A stretch of 64,000 nt of DNA, taken from contig NZ_JAVAMA010000001.1 in the NCBI RefSeq assembly GCF_030730875.1, positions 496,001 through 560,000 of the forward strand. The letters run 5' to 3'. A model generated the notes under the pieces. The model made no database searches. It had not been told where the DNA came from and worked only from the letters and a program-made list of their open reading frames with translations. The translations under genes and the position numbers were made by a program. How positions within the stretch are numbered: position 1 is the stretch's first letter; each line of letters opens with the position of its first letter. The stretch is from Sphingomonas sp. DG1-23 (GTDB lineage: Bacteria > Pseudomonadota > Alphaproteobacteria > Sphingomonadales > Sphingomonadaceae). This document shows, piece by piece, positions 1 through 9,128 of this stretch.

Positions 1-308
<308 letters not shown>

Positions 309-329
309 CTACCGCCCCTATCCCCCTTC

Positions 330-437
330 GTCACCCCGGCAGCAGTGCCGGGGTCCACCGAGAGGTCGGGACAGAAGCAGGAGGCGAAAAGGGCTCGTTC
401 GCGGCGCAGTGGACCCCGGCACTGGGGCCGGGGTCAC
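330..437. repeat. Nested intergenic palindrome (GTCACCCCGG family)
   Basis: A 29-base left arm (330-358) is repeated in near-perfect inverted orientation at 409-437, around a 50-base spacer. Each arm is itself a small palindrome (CCCCGGC...GCCGGGG). It sits between tadA and the small membrane protein gene. The same outer and inner borders (GTCAYCCC... / ...GGRTGAC) recur near 26968, 30623 and 58165 in this window, so this is a dispersed repeat family rather than a one-off terminator. Confidence 0.75.
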
Positions 438-442
438 GGCGA

Positions 443-634
443 CTATGCGGCCACAGGCGTGCTCTTCGCGCCGCGCCCCTCCCGCATCACCGTCCACAAT
501 GCGAACGCCACGCCCGGCAGGAAGCCCAGCACCGTGAGCCCGCACGCGATCAGGAAATCGCGCCCCGGTCCGCGCGTCAGATAGACGCCGAGCGGCGGCA
601 GCAACACTGCGGCGACGATTCGCCCGGCCCGCAT
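443..634 (-). CDS. YqaE/Pmp3-family small membrane protein
   Basis: A 63-residue protein with two hydrophobic segments (about residues 4-20 and 27-49). The pattern LLPPLGVYLTRGPGRDFLIACGL and LGFLPGVAFALW is the core of the Pmp3/YqaE family: a proline-rich first helix, a short polar loop, and a second helix with the conserved LG.LPG. Members are inner-membrane proteolipids linked to membrane potential and stress tolerance; their biochemical role is unclear. The start codon overlaps the stop of the upstream gene (TAATG at 632-636), so the two are almost certainly co-transcribed. Confidence 0.8.
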   Translation of the reverse strand: MRAGRIVAAVLLPPLGVYLTRGPGRDFLIACGLTVLGFLPGVAFALWTVMREGRGAKSTPVAA

Positions 635-921
635 TATTTCGCCGCGGGCGTCGGCGATGCGCCCGGCGCCTGCTTCACGTCGATCGTCGGCAACACCACG
701 GTCGCTTTCTTCATTTCCACCGTCGGCACCTCGACGGTTCTGGCGGTATTGCCGATCCCGACGCTGCCCGTCTCGGCGCTGATCTTGGGCAGTTCGCCGC
801 CCTGGACGCTCACTGTCGGCAGGCTGCCGCCGCGTTGCTGATTGAATGACAGCATGCCGGTCGCCATCGCCGCGACAACGCCGAGGGCGATCAGCCCGAT
901 CAACACGAGGATTGCACGCAT
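634..921 (-). CDS. Hypothetical membrane-anchored protein
   Basis: A 95-residue protein starting at the ATG complementary to 919-921, preceded by GGGAGA. Residues 3-22 form one hydrophobic segment that could be a membrane anchor or uncleaved signal. The rest is polar and Val/Thr/Pro-rich with repeated short phrases ([34 protein letters not shown]), suggesting extended beta strands in the periplasm. I do not recognise a family. It overlaps the YqaE/Pmp3-type gene by one base, so the two probably act in the same envelope or stress context. Confidence 0.6.
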   Translation of the reverse strand: MRAILVLIGLIALGVVAAMATGMLSFNQQRGGSLPTVSVQGGELPKISAETGSVGIGNTARTVEVPTVEMKKATVVLPTIDVKQAPGASPTPAAK

Positions 922-1083
922 CGCCTTTGTCTCCCGGATCGAATCGTTTGCGTAATAACGCCACAAACGCCATGGAGGTTGCGTCGGGCTGGCGCTTTGA
1001 TCGGCGAATCGGTTGACGCACCCGGCCATACCCGCTATCGGCGCGGCCTTTCCGGCTTATGCCAAAAACCAGGATTTAAAGCG

Positions 1084-1383
1084 ATGTCGCGCATTTGCGA
1101 GCTGACCGGCAAGGGCCGGCAGGTGGGACACAACGTCTCCCACGCCAACAACAAGACCAAGCGCACGTTCCTGCCCAATCTGCAGAACGTCACGCTGATG
1201 TCGGACACGCTGGGCCGCAGCATCCGCCTGCGCGTCTCGACGCACGGCCTGCGCTCGGTCGAGCATAATGGCGGCCTCGACAATTGGCTGCTCAAGGCCA
1301 GCGACGACGATCTGTCGCTGCGCGCGCGTCGCCTGAAGCGCGAAGTGCGCAAGGCGTCGACCGCCGAGAAGACCGCGGCCTAA
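1084..1383 (+). CDS. rpmB: 50S ribosomal protein L28
   Basis: A 99-residue L28, of usual alphaproteobacterial length. The N-terminus [21 protein letters not shown] is the family signature, followed by [13 protein letters not shown] and a basic C-terminus. It is a structural component of the large ribosomal subunit. The ATG at 1084 is chosen because it matches the family start; longer reading back to 979 has no homology to L28. A strong intrinsic terminator follows the stop codon. Confidence 0.97.
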   Translation: MSRICELTGKGRQVGHNVSHANNKTKRTFLPNLQNVTLMSDTLGRSIRLRVSTHGLRSVEHNGGLDNWLLKASDDDLSLRARRLKREVRKASTAEKTAA

Positions 1384-1402
1384 CGGCTTTTGCGGATTGG
1401 CG

Positions 1403-2437
1403 TCAGCCCGTTCCCTTCGCGGGGGGCGGGCTTTTCGCTTGCCCGGCGTCGAGCGGCAGTTCGAGCCGGAATTTGAGCAGCAGCGACTGCTCCCAGAACT
1501 CCCCATTGTCGTCCGAGGCGATCCACACGATCGTGTCGGCGCCCTCGCGGGTGACTGCCAGCGCCTCGAAATTGTCGTGCTGCACCGGGCGCTCGAAACT
1601 GGCCAGTTCGACTCCGCGTGCCGCCGCCCCCGCACGCAGGCCGCGTAAATCGACCAGCACCAATTTGGCGGTGAACAAGCCTGACAGCGACAGCCGGCGA
1701 TTGAGCACCAGCAGCCGGCCGTCGGGCAATTCGGCCATGTCGGTCGGGTCGTAATTCGTGGGCGGCACGTAAGCGAGGCGCTCCGGACGCACCCCTTCGG
1801 CCGGATCGCCGGCGAAGCGCAACACGATTCGCGCACCGGGCATGCCCTTGGGTCGCGCCGTCTCGCTGATCACGAGGAACTGGCCGCCGCGCAGCCGCAC
1901 CATTGCCTCCGCGCCGCCTGCGATCGACCAGTCGGCCATCGCCGCCGGCCGAATATGCCGTTCGGCACGGGTCAGGCCCGGATCGTAGCGCCAGATCGCA
2001 TTGCGATTCTCGAAACCGACCCAGACGCGCCCGCTCGCCGGGTCCCACGTCATCGATTCGGAATCGCGGTGCCGCTTGATCGCGCCGGTGCCCGGGCCGG
2101 GCAGATCGGCGAAGCGGACCTCGCGCGGGTGCAGGTCCGCCCCCATCCGGAACGCGACGAGATTGCCGCCGTCGCTGAGCAACGTGAATCTGTCGTCCAC
2201 CACTCGCATCGCCGAAAAGCCGCCAAATGCGGGATCGCTGCTCGTGAGCGCCAGCCCGCCCAGATAAGTGAGTGCCCCGAGCTTCGTCCGCGCCGGATCG
2301 GCGCTATCCAGCCGTACCGGCGTCGCGGCCATCTCGGGGCGATCGCCGAGCACCGCACGCGGCTCGATCCCGGAGGCAGTGACGGACAGCATCAGGAACG
2401 TGGATAGCGGAAGGGCGAAACGCATCTGCGCGGTCAT
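1403..2437 (-). CDS. Secreted esterase-like/phytase-like beta-propeller protein
   Basis: A 344-residue exported protein with an N-terminal signal peptide (about residues 5-23). The body reads like the esterase-like activity of phytase family: repeated short strand motifs such as LGALTYLGGLALTSSDPAFGGFSAMRV, DSESMTWDPASGRVWVGFENRNAIWRY and NYDPTDMAELPDGRLLVLNR, as in six-bladed propellers. Substrate is unknown. I use the ATG complementary to 2435-2437; an upstream TTG at 2467 has a GAGG seven bases ahead of it and could be used instead, adding ten residues. The gene converges on rpmB and its end overlaps that gene's terminator. Confidence 0.75.
   Translation of the reverse strand: MTAQMRFALPLSTFLMLSVTASGIEPRAVLGDRPEMAATPVRLDSADPARTKLGALTYLGGLALTSSDPAFGGFSAMRVVDDRFTLLSDGGNLVAFRMGADLHPREVRFADLPGPGTGAIKRHRDSESMTWDPASGRVWVGFENRNAIWRYDPGLTRAERHIRPAAMADWSIAGGAEAMVRLRGGQFLVISETARPKGMPGARIVLRFAGDPAEGVRPERLAYVPPTNYDPTDMAELPDGRLLVLNRRLSLSGLFTAKLVLVDLRGLRAGAAARGVELASFERPVQHDNFEALAVTREGADTIVWIASDDNGEFWEQSLLLKFRLELPLDAGQAKSPPPAKGTG
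1405..1436 (+). terminator. Intrinsic terminator of rpmB
   Basis: Stem AGCCCGTTCCC (1405-1415) pairs with GGGGGGCGGGCT (1421-1432) around the loop TTCGC, followed by TTT. It begins 22 bases after the rpmB stop. It lies within the last codons of the convergent phytase-like gene, so its sequence is constrained twice. Confidence 0.8.
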
Positions 2438-2575
2438 AGCCGTTCGGCCCGGGCGAGCCAGCGGCAAAGATGAACCTCAGATAACCAGCCCGTTCAGCAA
2501 ACGCCAAGGCGCAGCGGTTATAGGCGGCACGGTAGTGTGCGTATCGAGGTCCTCGCGTAGCGTATCGAGGACCGG

Positions 2576-2603
2576 GGGCCGGCTCCTTTCGGGGAGCCGG
2601 CCC
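2576..2603. terminator. GC-rich terminator-like hairpin downstream of phaB
   Basis: Perfect 11-bp stem GGGCCGGCTCC (2576-2586) / GGAGCCGGCCC (2593-2603) with a six-base loop. It lies just beyond the phaB stop codon on the minus strand. The T-run (GTTTT) is on the plus-strand side, so as a phaB terminator it lacks a U-tract; it may work from either direction or be processed. Confidence 0.6.
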
Positions 2604-2611
2604 GTTTTCAT

Positions 2612-3334
2612 TCAATACATGTGCTGCCCGCCGTTGATCGACAGAGTCGATCCCGTGACGAAGCCCGCTTCCTCCGAGCACAGGAAGGCCACGCCGCGGG
2701 CGATCTCGCTCGCCTGGCCGAGGCGTCCTACGGGGATCTTGGCGACGATCTTCTCGAGCACGTCCGCCGGCACCGCGGCGACCATGTCGGTATCGATATA
2801 GCCCGGCGCGATCGCATTGACCGTCACCCCGGCGCGCGCGCCTTCCTGCGCCAGTGCCTTGGTGAAGCCGTGGATGCCCGATTTGGCAGCGGCATAATTG
2901 ACCTGGCCATATTGCCCGGCCTGCCCGTTGATCGAGCCGATATTGACGATCCGCCCCCATTTGCGGCTGCGCATGCCCGGGAAGGTGGCGTGCGCCATGT
3001 TGAAGCAGCCGCCCAGATTGATCCGGATCACGTCTTCCCACATGTCGCGGCTCATCTTGAGGATCGTGCCGTCGCGGGTGACCCCGGCATTGTTGACGAC
3101 TACGTCGACCGGGCCGAGCTCGGCCTCGACCTGCGCGACGCCTGCCGCACACGCGTCGAAATCGCCGACGTCCCATTTATACGCCTTGATGCCCGTCCGC
3201 TCGGTAAAGGCCTGCGCCTTCTCGTCGTTGCCGGCATAATTGGCGGCGACCGTCATGCCCGCGTCCTTGAGAGCAAGGCTGATCGCCTCGCCAATCCCGC
3301 GCGTTCCGCCCGTCACGATCGCTACGCGTGCCAT
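2612..3334 (-). CDS. phaB: Acetoacetyl-CoA reductase (SDR family)
   Basis: Reduces acetoacetyl-CoA to (R)-3-hydroxybutyryl-CoA with NADPH, the second step of polyhydroxybutyrate synthesis. 240 residues, the family's usual length. Shows the Rossmann motif TGGTRGIG (8-15), NNAG (81-84), and the catalytic Ser134, Tyr147 and Lys151 in IGSINGQAGQYGQVNYAAAK, which is diagnostic of PhaB rather than FabG. C-terminal SINGGQHMY is also PhaB-like. It follows hemH by 34 bases on the same strand, while phaC and the phasin gene are 20 kb away, so the PHB genes are scattered here. Confidence 0.93.
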   Translation of the reverse strand: MARVAIVTGGTRGIGEAISLALKDAGMTVAANYAGNDEKAQAFTERTGIKAYKWDVGDFDACAAGVAQVEAELGPVDVVVNNAGVTRDGTILKMSRDMWEDVIRINLGGCFNMAHATFPGMRSRKWGRIVNIGSINGQAGQYGQVNYAAAKSGIHGFTKALAQEGARAGVTVNAIAPGYIDTDMVAAVPADVLEKIVAKIPVGRLGQASEIARGVAFLCSEEAGFVTGSTLSINGGQHMY

Positions 3335-3356
3335 GTGTCGCCATCCTCTCCGTTGT

Positions 3357-3368
3357 CGTTACGTAACG
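3357..3368. promoter_or_regulatory. Perfect 12-bp palindrome upstream of phaB
   Basis: CGTTACGTAACG is a perfect palindrome lying between the hemH stop codon and the phaB start. It could be an operator for a regulator of phaB expressed separately from hemH. No known consensus is matched with certainty. Confidence 0.3.
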
Positions 3369-4376
3369 CTAGGGAGCGTCTGCCCAGCCCGCAAGTTCCC
3401 GCCACAATATCTTACGAAGCATTTCCACGCCGGCCTCGCTGGCATTGAGGCACGGCAGCACGGCGAAATTCTTTCCGCCCGCGGCCATGAAGGTCTCGCG
3501 GCCGCGGATCGCCAGTTCTTCGAGCGTCTCGACGCAATCGGCCGAGAAGCCCGGCGCGACGATCGCGATCCGGGTAACGCCCTTTCCCGGCAGCCCTGCA
3601 AGCACCGTATCGGTCGCGGGCTCGAGCCATTTGGCGCGGCCGAAGCGCGACTGGAAGGTGATCGTCAATGCGCGCCCCAGCGCCGCGCCCAGCAGCCGCG
3701 CGGTCTTCTGGCAATGGCAATGATAGGGATCGCCGAGGTGCAAGGTCCGCTCGGGCATGCCGTGAAAGCTGGCGAGGATCGCCTGCGGCGCGAAATCGAG
3801 CGCGGCGAGCGACGCTTCGACCGACATCTTGAGCGCATCGATATAAGCCGGATCGTCATGATAGGGCGGCAGCGTCCTGAGTGCCGGTTGCCAGCGCATC
3901 CGCGCCAGCTCGGCAAAGGCGGCGTCGTTGGCGGTCGCGGTCGTCGCCGCGCAATATTGCGGGTAGAGCGGCGCGATCAGGATGCGCTCGCACCCCATCT
4001 CCTTGAGCGCGCGCAGCCGCTCGCCCAGCGCCGGCCGGCCATAACGCATCGCATGATCGACGATCACGTCCGGCCCGAACGCGCCCTGCAGCGCCGCCGC
4101 CTGCTCGCGGGTGATCGCGGCGAGCGGCGATCCGTCCTCACGCCAGACCTGGGCATAGGCATGCGCCGATTTGGCCGGCCGGGTGCGCAGGATGATCCCG
4201 TGCAGGATCGGCTTCCACACCAGCCGCGGGATCTCGATCACCCGCGGGTCGGACAGGAACTCGGCGAGATAGCGCCGCACCGCCCTGGCTTCGGCAGCAT
4301 CGGGGGTGCCGAGGTTGACGAGGAGCAGCCCGACCTTGCGGGTCGGGATCGTCGGATGGCCTGGAGGGAGCGTCAT
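3369..4376 (-). CDS. hemH: Ferrochelatase
   Basis: Inserts Fe2+ into protoporphyrin IX in the last step of haem synthesis. 335 residues. The N-terminal LLLVNLGTPDA, PLYPQYCAATTA (136-147), the catalytic His205 in ASFHGMPERT and Glu283 in PGFSADCVETLEEL are all present, as is YHCHCQKTARLL. The start codon overlaps the stop of the upstream molybdopterin-subunit gene (ATGA at 4373-4376), so they are translationally coupled. phaB follows. Confidence 0.96.
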   Translation of the reverse strand: MTLPPGHPTIPTRKVGLLLVNLGTPDAAEARAVRRYLAEFLSDPRVIEIPRLVWKPILHGIILRTRPAKSAHAYAQVWREDGSPLAAITREQAAALQGAFGPDVIVDHAMRYGRPALGERLRALKEMGCERILIAPLYPQYCAATTATANDAAFAELARMRWQPALRTLPPYHDDPAYIDALKMSVEASLAALDFAPQAILASFHGMPERTLHLGDPYHCHCQKTARLLGAALGRALTITFQSRFGRAKWLEPATDTVLAGLPGKGVTRIAIVAPGFSADCVETLEELAIRGRETFMAAGGKNFAVLPCLNASEAGVEMLRKILWRELAGWADAP

Positions 4377-6613
4377 TCGATATCCGATAGCAAAGGCAAG
4401 CGGCGGAAACGCACGCCCGTGGCGGCCTGCAGCGCATTGGCGATCGCCGGCGCGACCGGCGGCACCGCGAGCTCGCTCGCCCCGCCGGGCTCGGCATTGC
4501 TGCGGATCAGTTCGACGGTGATGTCCGGACAATCGGCGAGCGTCGGCAGCAGCAGTTCGGAAATGTCGCGGACATCGGCGACATTCTCGGTGAAGCCGGT
4601 CGAACAGCCGACCGCCCCCGCCAGCCCGAACAGCAATCCGCCCTCGACTTGCTGCATCACCAGATCGGGATTGACGACCCGCCCGCAATCGACCGCCGCC
4701 ACCAGCCGCTCGACCTTGACGCGCCGGTCGCTGGTCAGCTGCGCCTCGGCGAGCACCGCGATGTGCGAACCGCGGAAGCTGTGGCAGGCGATCCCCTGCC
4801 CGCTCCCCGGCTGGCCGCCCTGCCAGCCACCCAGCTGCGTCACGGTCTGCAGGCAGCGCGCGAGCCGCGGCTGCTGGCCCAGCATCGCCATGCGGAACGA
4901 CAGCGCATCCTGCTCGGCGACATGCGCGAGCTCGTCGAGAAAGCTCTCGGTGAAGAAGCAGGTGTAGCTGTGCGCCCCCGAGCGCCAATAGCCGGTCGGC
5001 ACCCCGATCGCTGCGGGATGATGATCGACCGCCAGATTGGGAATCGCATAAGGCGGCACTGCGCCCGCCACGGCGCTGGCATCGCCGCCGCCGAGCGCCA
5101 GCCCCGCCGCCGGCAGCGCATCGCCGTGGAGCAGCCGCGCCGCGAGTTCGCGCCCGCTCGCCGGCGCGGCGATCTTGGCGAGCCAGCCGCTCAGCCGGCG
5201 CTGCGGATCGATCCGCGCGCTCATCCGCCCCGCCGCGGCAGGACGGAAACGATCGCGGCGGAAATCCTCGCCGCGCGGCCAGGTCAGCTGCACCGGCCGG
5301 CCGATCCGCATCGTCAGCAGCGCCGCCTGCGCCGCGACCTCGCTTTCGAGCTTCGCGCCGAACGCGCCCCCCGCCATGGTCGGATGAAGGATCACGTCGG
5401 TCTCGGCGACGCCCGCCGCGCGCGCCGCCGCGGCACGCGCGAGCCCCGGCGCCTGGGTGGGCAGCCACAAGGTCAGCCGGCCGTCGCGATACGCGGCGGT
5501 CGCCGTCATCGGCTCGAGCGGCGCGTGGAGCGCGAGCCCCACCCGATATTCGGCCGCGACCAATTGCGCGCCGCGGAACTGCGCCGCAAGATCGCCGGCG
5601 CTCGCGATCCGCGACCCCGCGCCGTCGAACGCCGCGCTCAGCGCCTGCTCGATCGAATCGCTGTTGACCACCGCTTCGGGGGTGCGGAAGCGGGGCCGCA
5701 TCGCATCGAGGGCGCGATCGGCCGCCCACCAATTATTGGCGACCGTAGCGACCCAATCCTCGGTGGTGACCACCGCGAGCATGCCCGGAATCTTGTCTGC
5801 CGCGGCGCGATCGACCCGCACCAGTCCGGTATCGCCGACCGGCCCCTGCCGGATCGAGGCATAGACCATGTCGGCCAGCCTGATGTCCGCCGCGAACAAC
5901 GCGCTGCCGTCGACCTTGGGCGGCGCGTCGAGCCGCGGCAACGGCTGGCCGTAGAGCCGGGCCTCGTCGCCCGCGCGCGGCGGCACTTCGTCGGGCGGGC
6001 TCTGCTCCGCCGCCTCCGCTGCCAGCGCGCCGAAGCCAAGCTTGCGATTTCCCTCGAACACGAGATGGTTGAACGTCCCGCACGCCTTCCAGTCGACGCC
6101 CCAGCGCGCCGCCGCCGCCTTGCACAGCAATGCCCGCGCCGCGGCGCCCGCACGCCGCAATTCGCCTTCGAAATTGCGGATCGAGGTCGAGCCGCCGGTG
6201 AGCGTCAGCCCGCTCCGCCGGACGTAGCGCGTGCGAAGCGTGTCGGGGAGCGCGCCGAGCGCCGCCTCGAACAATTCCTCCGCCGCGAGCTGGTTGGCAT
6301 AGAGCGGATTGAGTGGTGCCGGCTCGACTCCGACCATCTTCCAGTCCGCACCGAGTTCGTCGGCGATGATCTGCGGGAAGGCGGTATAGACTCCCTGCCC
6401 TTCCTCGCATTGCGGCACCGCGACCGAGACATGCCCGTCGGTGCCGATCTTGAGCCACGCACCGAACAGGCTCTCGCCGGGGGCCGCGGTGAGGTTGGGA
6501 AGCCAGGTGCGCGGCCACGCCGCCCAGGCGACGACCAGCCCGATTCCGGTGCCGCCGCCGATCAGCAGCGTCCGCCGATCGAGCCTGATGCGCGCGCTTG
6601 GGTCCCGGGCCAT
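4373..6613 (-). CDS. Xanthine oxidase-family molybdopterin-binding subunit (isoquinoline 1-oxidoreductase beta-like), orphan
   Basis: A 746-residue large subunit of a periplasmic molybdenum hydroxylase of the IorB type. The N-terminus carries a twin-arginine signal (RRTLLIGGG, about 13-21) followed by a hydrophobic stretch. Two aldehyde-oxidase-like molybdopterin domains follow: [35 protein letters not shown], and near the C-terminus [11 protein letters not shown], where the Glu occupies the catalytic base position. No small [2Fe-2S] subunit lies next to it, which is unusual because IorA-type partners are normally adjacent. It is translationally coupled to hemH. Substrate cannot be inferred. 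XdhC and a MocA-like protein needed for its cofactor are encoded at 40-42 kb. Confidence 0.85.
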   Translation of the reverse strand: MARDPSARIRLDRRTLLIGGGTGIGLVVAWAAWPRTWLPNLTAAPGESLFGAWLKIGTDGHVSVAVPQCEEGQGVYTAFPQIIADELGADWKMVGVEPAPLNPLYANQLAAEELFEAALGALPDTLRTRYVRRSGLTLTGGSTSIRNFEGELRRAGAAARALLCKAAAARWGVDWKACGTFNHLVFEGNRKLGFGALAAEAAEQSPPDEVPPRAGDEARLYGQPLPRLDAPPKVDGSALFAADIRLADMVYASIRQGPVGDTGLVRVDRAAADKIPGMLAVVTTEDWVATVANNWWAADRALDAMRPRFRTPEAVVNSDSIEQALSAAFDGAGSRIASAGDLAAQFRGAQLVAAEYRVGLALHAPLEPMTATAAYRDGRLTLWLPTQAPGLARAAAARAAGVAETDVILHPTMAGGAFGAKLESEVAAQAALLTMRIGRPVQLTWPRGEDFRRDRFRPAAAGRMSARIDPQRRLSGWLAKIAAPASGRELAARLLHGDALPAAGLALGGGDASAVAGAVPPYAIPNLAVDHHPAAIGVPTGYWRSGAHSYTCFFTESFLDELAHVAEQDALSFRMAMLGQQPRLARCLQTVTQLGGWQGGQPGSGQGIACHSFRGSHIAVLAEAQLTSDRRVKVERLVAAVDCGRVVNPDLVMQQVEGGLLFGLAGAVGCSTGFTENVADVRDISELLLPTLADCPDITVELIRSNAEPGGASELAVPPVAPAIANALQAATGVRFRRLPLLSDIE

Positions 6614-6723
6614 CGCAACGCTCTATCGCGCGGCTTGCGCCTGCGCCAGCCATTGCGGCCTTGGGTTTGCCGCGCGGCTGCTCTATCGCAGGCCCGAGAC
6701 CGATTGCCGGGGAACGACAAGAA

Positions 6724-7608
6724 GTGCTGCTCCAACTCCTCGCCGCTGCCGGCGATCATATCCAGTTCAAGGATCTCGGGCTCAGCCCGGTCGCGGTCGA
6801 TCTCGGCTTCTTCCAGATCAAATGGTATTCGCTGGCCTATATCGCCGGCATCCTGATCGGCTGGTGGTACCTGCTCAAATTGCTCGCCCAGCCCGGCGCG
6901 CCGATGGCGCGGCGCCACGCCGACGACCTCGTCTTCTACGCGACCCTCGGCATCATCCTCGGCGGCCGGCTCGGCTATGTCCTGTTCTATGCGCCCAACA
7001 TGATCGTCGAATCGCCGCTGCAGATCGTGCGCCTGTGGGACGGCGGCATGTCGTTCCATGGCGGGGTGATCGGCACGACGATCGCGATCATCCTGCTCGC
7101 CCGACGCCACGGCCTCAACTGGCTGCGCATCCACGATTATGTCGCCTGCGTCGCGCCGTTCGGGCTGTTCTTCGGCCGCCTCGCCAATTTCGTGAACGGC
7201 GAATTGTGGGGCAAGCCCGCCGACCTCCCCTGGGCGATCGTCTTCCGCAACACCGTGCAGAGCGGCCTGCCCGAACCCGCCCGCCATCCCAGCCAGCTCT
7301 ACGAGGCCGGGCTCGAGGGCGTGCTGCTCTTCGTCATCCTGTGGTTCTTCTTCTGGCGCACCGATTCGCGTTACCAGCCGGGCAAGCTCGTCGGCATCTT
7401 CGTGCTCGGCTACGGCCTGTGCCGCTTCGTCGTCGAATTCTTCCGCGAGCCCGACGCACAACTGGTCTGGCTGGTCGACGCCACCGGCCTGCACATGGGC
7501 CAATGGCTGTGCATTCCGATGATCGTCGGCGGCGCCTGGCTGATCGCCACCGCCAAAGGCCGCCGCCAGCGCGTCGAGCCGATCGCGGGATCCGAAAGCG
7601 TCGCCTGA
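6724..7608 (+). CDS. lgt: Prolipoprotein diacylglyceryl transferase
   Basis: Transfers diacylglycerol from phosphatidylglycerol to the lipobox cysteine of prolipoproteins in the inner membrane. 294 residues from the GTG at 6724, preceded by GGGGAA. Multiple membrane helices are evident. Family motifs: [34 protein letters not shown] with the essential His, and the signature [17 protein letters not shown], then [12 protein letters not shown]. Several lipobox proteins in this window (5'-nucleotidase, NodT-like, GDPD, small lipoprotein) are its likely substrates. Confidence 0.95.
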   Translation: MLLQLLAAAGDHIQFKDLGLSPVAVDLGFFQIKWYSLAYIAGILIGWWYLLKLLAQPGAPMARRHADDLVFYATLGIILGGRLGYVLFYAPNMIVESPLQIVRLWDGGMSFHGGVIGTTIAIILLARRHGLNWLRIHDYVACVAPFGLFFGRLANFVNGELWGKPADLPWAIVFRNTVQSGLPEPARHPSQLYEAGLEGVLLFVILWFFFWRTDSRYQPGKLVGIFVLGYGLCRFVVEFFREPDAQLVWLVDATGLHMGQWLCIPMIVGGAWLIATAKGRRQRVEPIAGSESVA

Positions 7609-7615
7609 ACGCGGC

Positions 7616-7840
7616 CTATCGCACCAGGCTGATCAGCTCCGCAGCGCTGATCCCGTACAGGCCGCAAATATGGTCGCGCAGCCGCTGCTTCGCGGCTTCC
7701 ATCTCGGCATAGGCCGCTTCCTCGGCGGGTTCGGCGTCCTGATTGACCGCATGCGGTGTGGGGACCAGCGCGCTCCACGCACCGCGATGGCGCGCCGCTG
7801 CCGCGCGCACCTCTTCCGCCAACCGCTTGCCCTCTTCCAT
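7616..7840 (-). CDS. Small conserved hypothetical protein
   Basis: A 74-residue, soluble, mostly helical protein rich in Ala, Glu and Arg, without a signal or membrane segment. The C-terminus (AKQRLRDHICGLYGISAAELISLVR) looks like a compact helical cap. I do not recognise a family. It faces lgt tail to tail with seven bases between the stops and is divergent from the MidA-like gene. Confidence 0.5.
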   Translation of the reverse strand: MEEGKRLAEEVRAAAARHRGAWSALVPTPHAVNQDAEPAEEAAYAEMEAAKQRLRDHICGLYGISAAELISLVR

Positions 7841-7917
7841 TCTCCGTCAACGCGCGGCCGCGTGCTGCGGCTCCTCGCCGGGATGACGGGGCGCGTGCGA
7901 CAGGTTAGGGAAGCCGC

Positions 7918-9018
7918 GTGACCGATCCCCATCATCCCCTCGCCGCCTCGCAGGCGCAGCGCAGCGGCAATGCGGCCGGGCCGGCGCTCGCCGAACGGCT
8001 CGCCCGCGCGATCACGCTCGCCGGGCCGATGCCGCTCTCGCAATTCATGGGCGCCGCCAACGCGCATTATTATGCGACTCGCGATCCGCTCGGCAGCCGC
8101 GGCGATTTCACCACCGCGCCCGAGATCAGCCAGATGTTCGGCGAGCTGATCGGGCTGTGGCTCGCCGATCTGTGGGACCGCGTCGGGCGTCCCGAAGCCC
8201 GCTATGTCGAGCTAGGGCCGGGGCGGGGTACGCTCGCCGCCGATGCGCTCCGCGCCATGGCCAAAGCCGGCCTCGAACCCGGCGTCGACTTCGTCGAGAC
8301 CAGCCCGACGCTGCGCGCGGCGCAGGCCGACCGCGTCCCCCATGCCGAATGGCACCTCGATCTGGTCGGCCTGCCCGAGGATGCGCCGCTGCTCGTCATC
8401 GCCAACGAATTCTTCGACGCGCTGCCGATCCGCCAGTTGGTCGCGACCGGCGAAGGCTGGCGCGAGCGGCTCGTCGCCTGTCAGGACACCCTGTTCCTGC
8501 CGATCGCCGGCGATCGCAGCTTCGACATGATCATCCCGCGCGACTTGCTCCATGCCGATCCGGGTTCGATCCTCGAAACCTCGCCCGCCGGCGTCGCCAT
8601 CCTGCGCAACCTGGCCGCCCGCCTGCTCACGCAAGGCGGGGCCGCGCTGATCCTCGATTACGGCTATGAAGGCCCGGCGGTCGGGGACACGCTTCAGGCG
8701 GTGCGTGGCCATGCCTATGCCAATCCGTTCGACACGCCGGGCGAGGCCGATCTCACTGCGCATGTCGATTTCGCCACGCTCAAGGAAGCCGCCGAGGCCG
8801 AAGGGCTGATCGTCCACGGCCCCGTGACGCAAGGCGCGTTCCTCAACGCGCTGGGGATCGAGGCGCGTACCGAGGCGCTCGCCCGAGCAGCCCCCGATCG
8901 CGCCGAAGCGCTCGCCCTCGATCGCGACCGGCTGGTCGACCCCGGGCAGATGGGCGACTTGTTCAAGGTCATCGCGCTCACCGCGCCGGGCTGGCCCATT
9001 CCTGCGGGGTTCGCATGA
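7918..9018 (+). CDS. SAM-dependent methyltransferase, MidA/NDUFAF7 (DUF185) family
   Basis: A 366-residue class I methyltransferase starting at GTG 7918. Family hallmarks are YYATRDPLGSRGDFTTAPEISQMFGELIG near the N-terminus, the SAM-binding VELGPGRGTLAADALRA, and NEFFDALPIRQ. The mitochondrial homologue NDUFAF7 methylates an arginine of a complex I subunit; the bacterial role is presumed protein arginine methylation for NADH dehydrogenase assembly. The gene heads a run with the GNAT and PgeF genes downstream. Confidence 0.9.
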   Translation: MTDPHHPLAASQAQRSGNAAGPALAERLARAITLAGPMPLSQFMGAANAHYYATRDPLGSRGDFTTAPEISQMFGELIGLWLADLWDRVGRPEARYVELGPGRGTLAADALRAMAKAGLEPGVDFVETSPTLRAAQADRVPHAEWHLDLVGLPEDAPLLVIANEFFDALPIRQLVATGEGWRERLVACQDTLFLPIAGDRSFDMIIPRDLLHADPGSILETSPAGVAILRNLAARLLTQGGAALILDYGYEGPAVGDTLQAVRGHAYANPFDTPGEADLTAHVDFATLKEAAEAEGLIVHGPVTQGAFLNALGIEARTEALARAAPDRAEALALDRDRLVDPGQMGDLFKVIALTAPGWPIPAGFA

Positions 9019-9025
9019 ATTCAGA

Positions 9026-9121
9026 TCACCCTCACCCTTCCGGCGCTTCGCGCCTCTCTCCCTCTCCCGTCGGGAGAGGGAAGGGGCCCGCCGCCGAAGG
9101 CGGTGGGAAGGGTGAGGGTGA
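9026..9121. repeat. Intergenic palindromic element
   Basis: The 16-base left end TCACCCTCACCCTTCC (9026-9041) recurs inverted at 9106-9121, enclosing an inner hairpin CCCTCTCCCG / CGGGAGAGGG. It fills the gap between the methyltransferase and GNAT genes, ending eight bases before the GNAT start codon, so transcription from the upstream gene would place a strong hairpin in the GNAT leader. Confidence 0.75.
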
Positions 9122-9128
9122 CGGCAGA

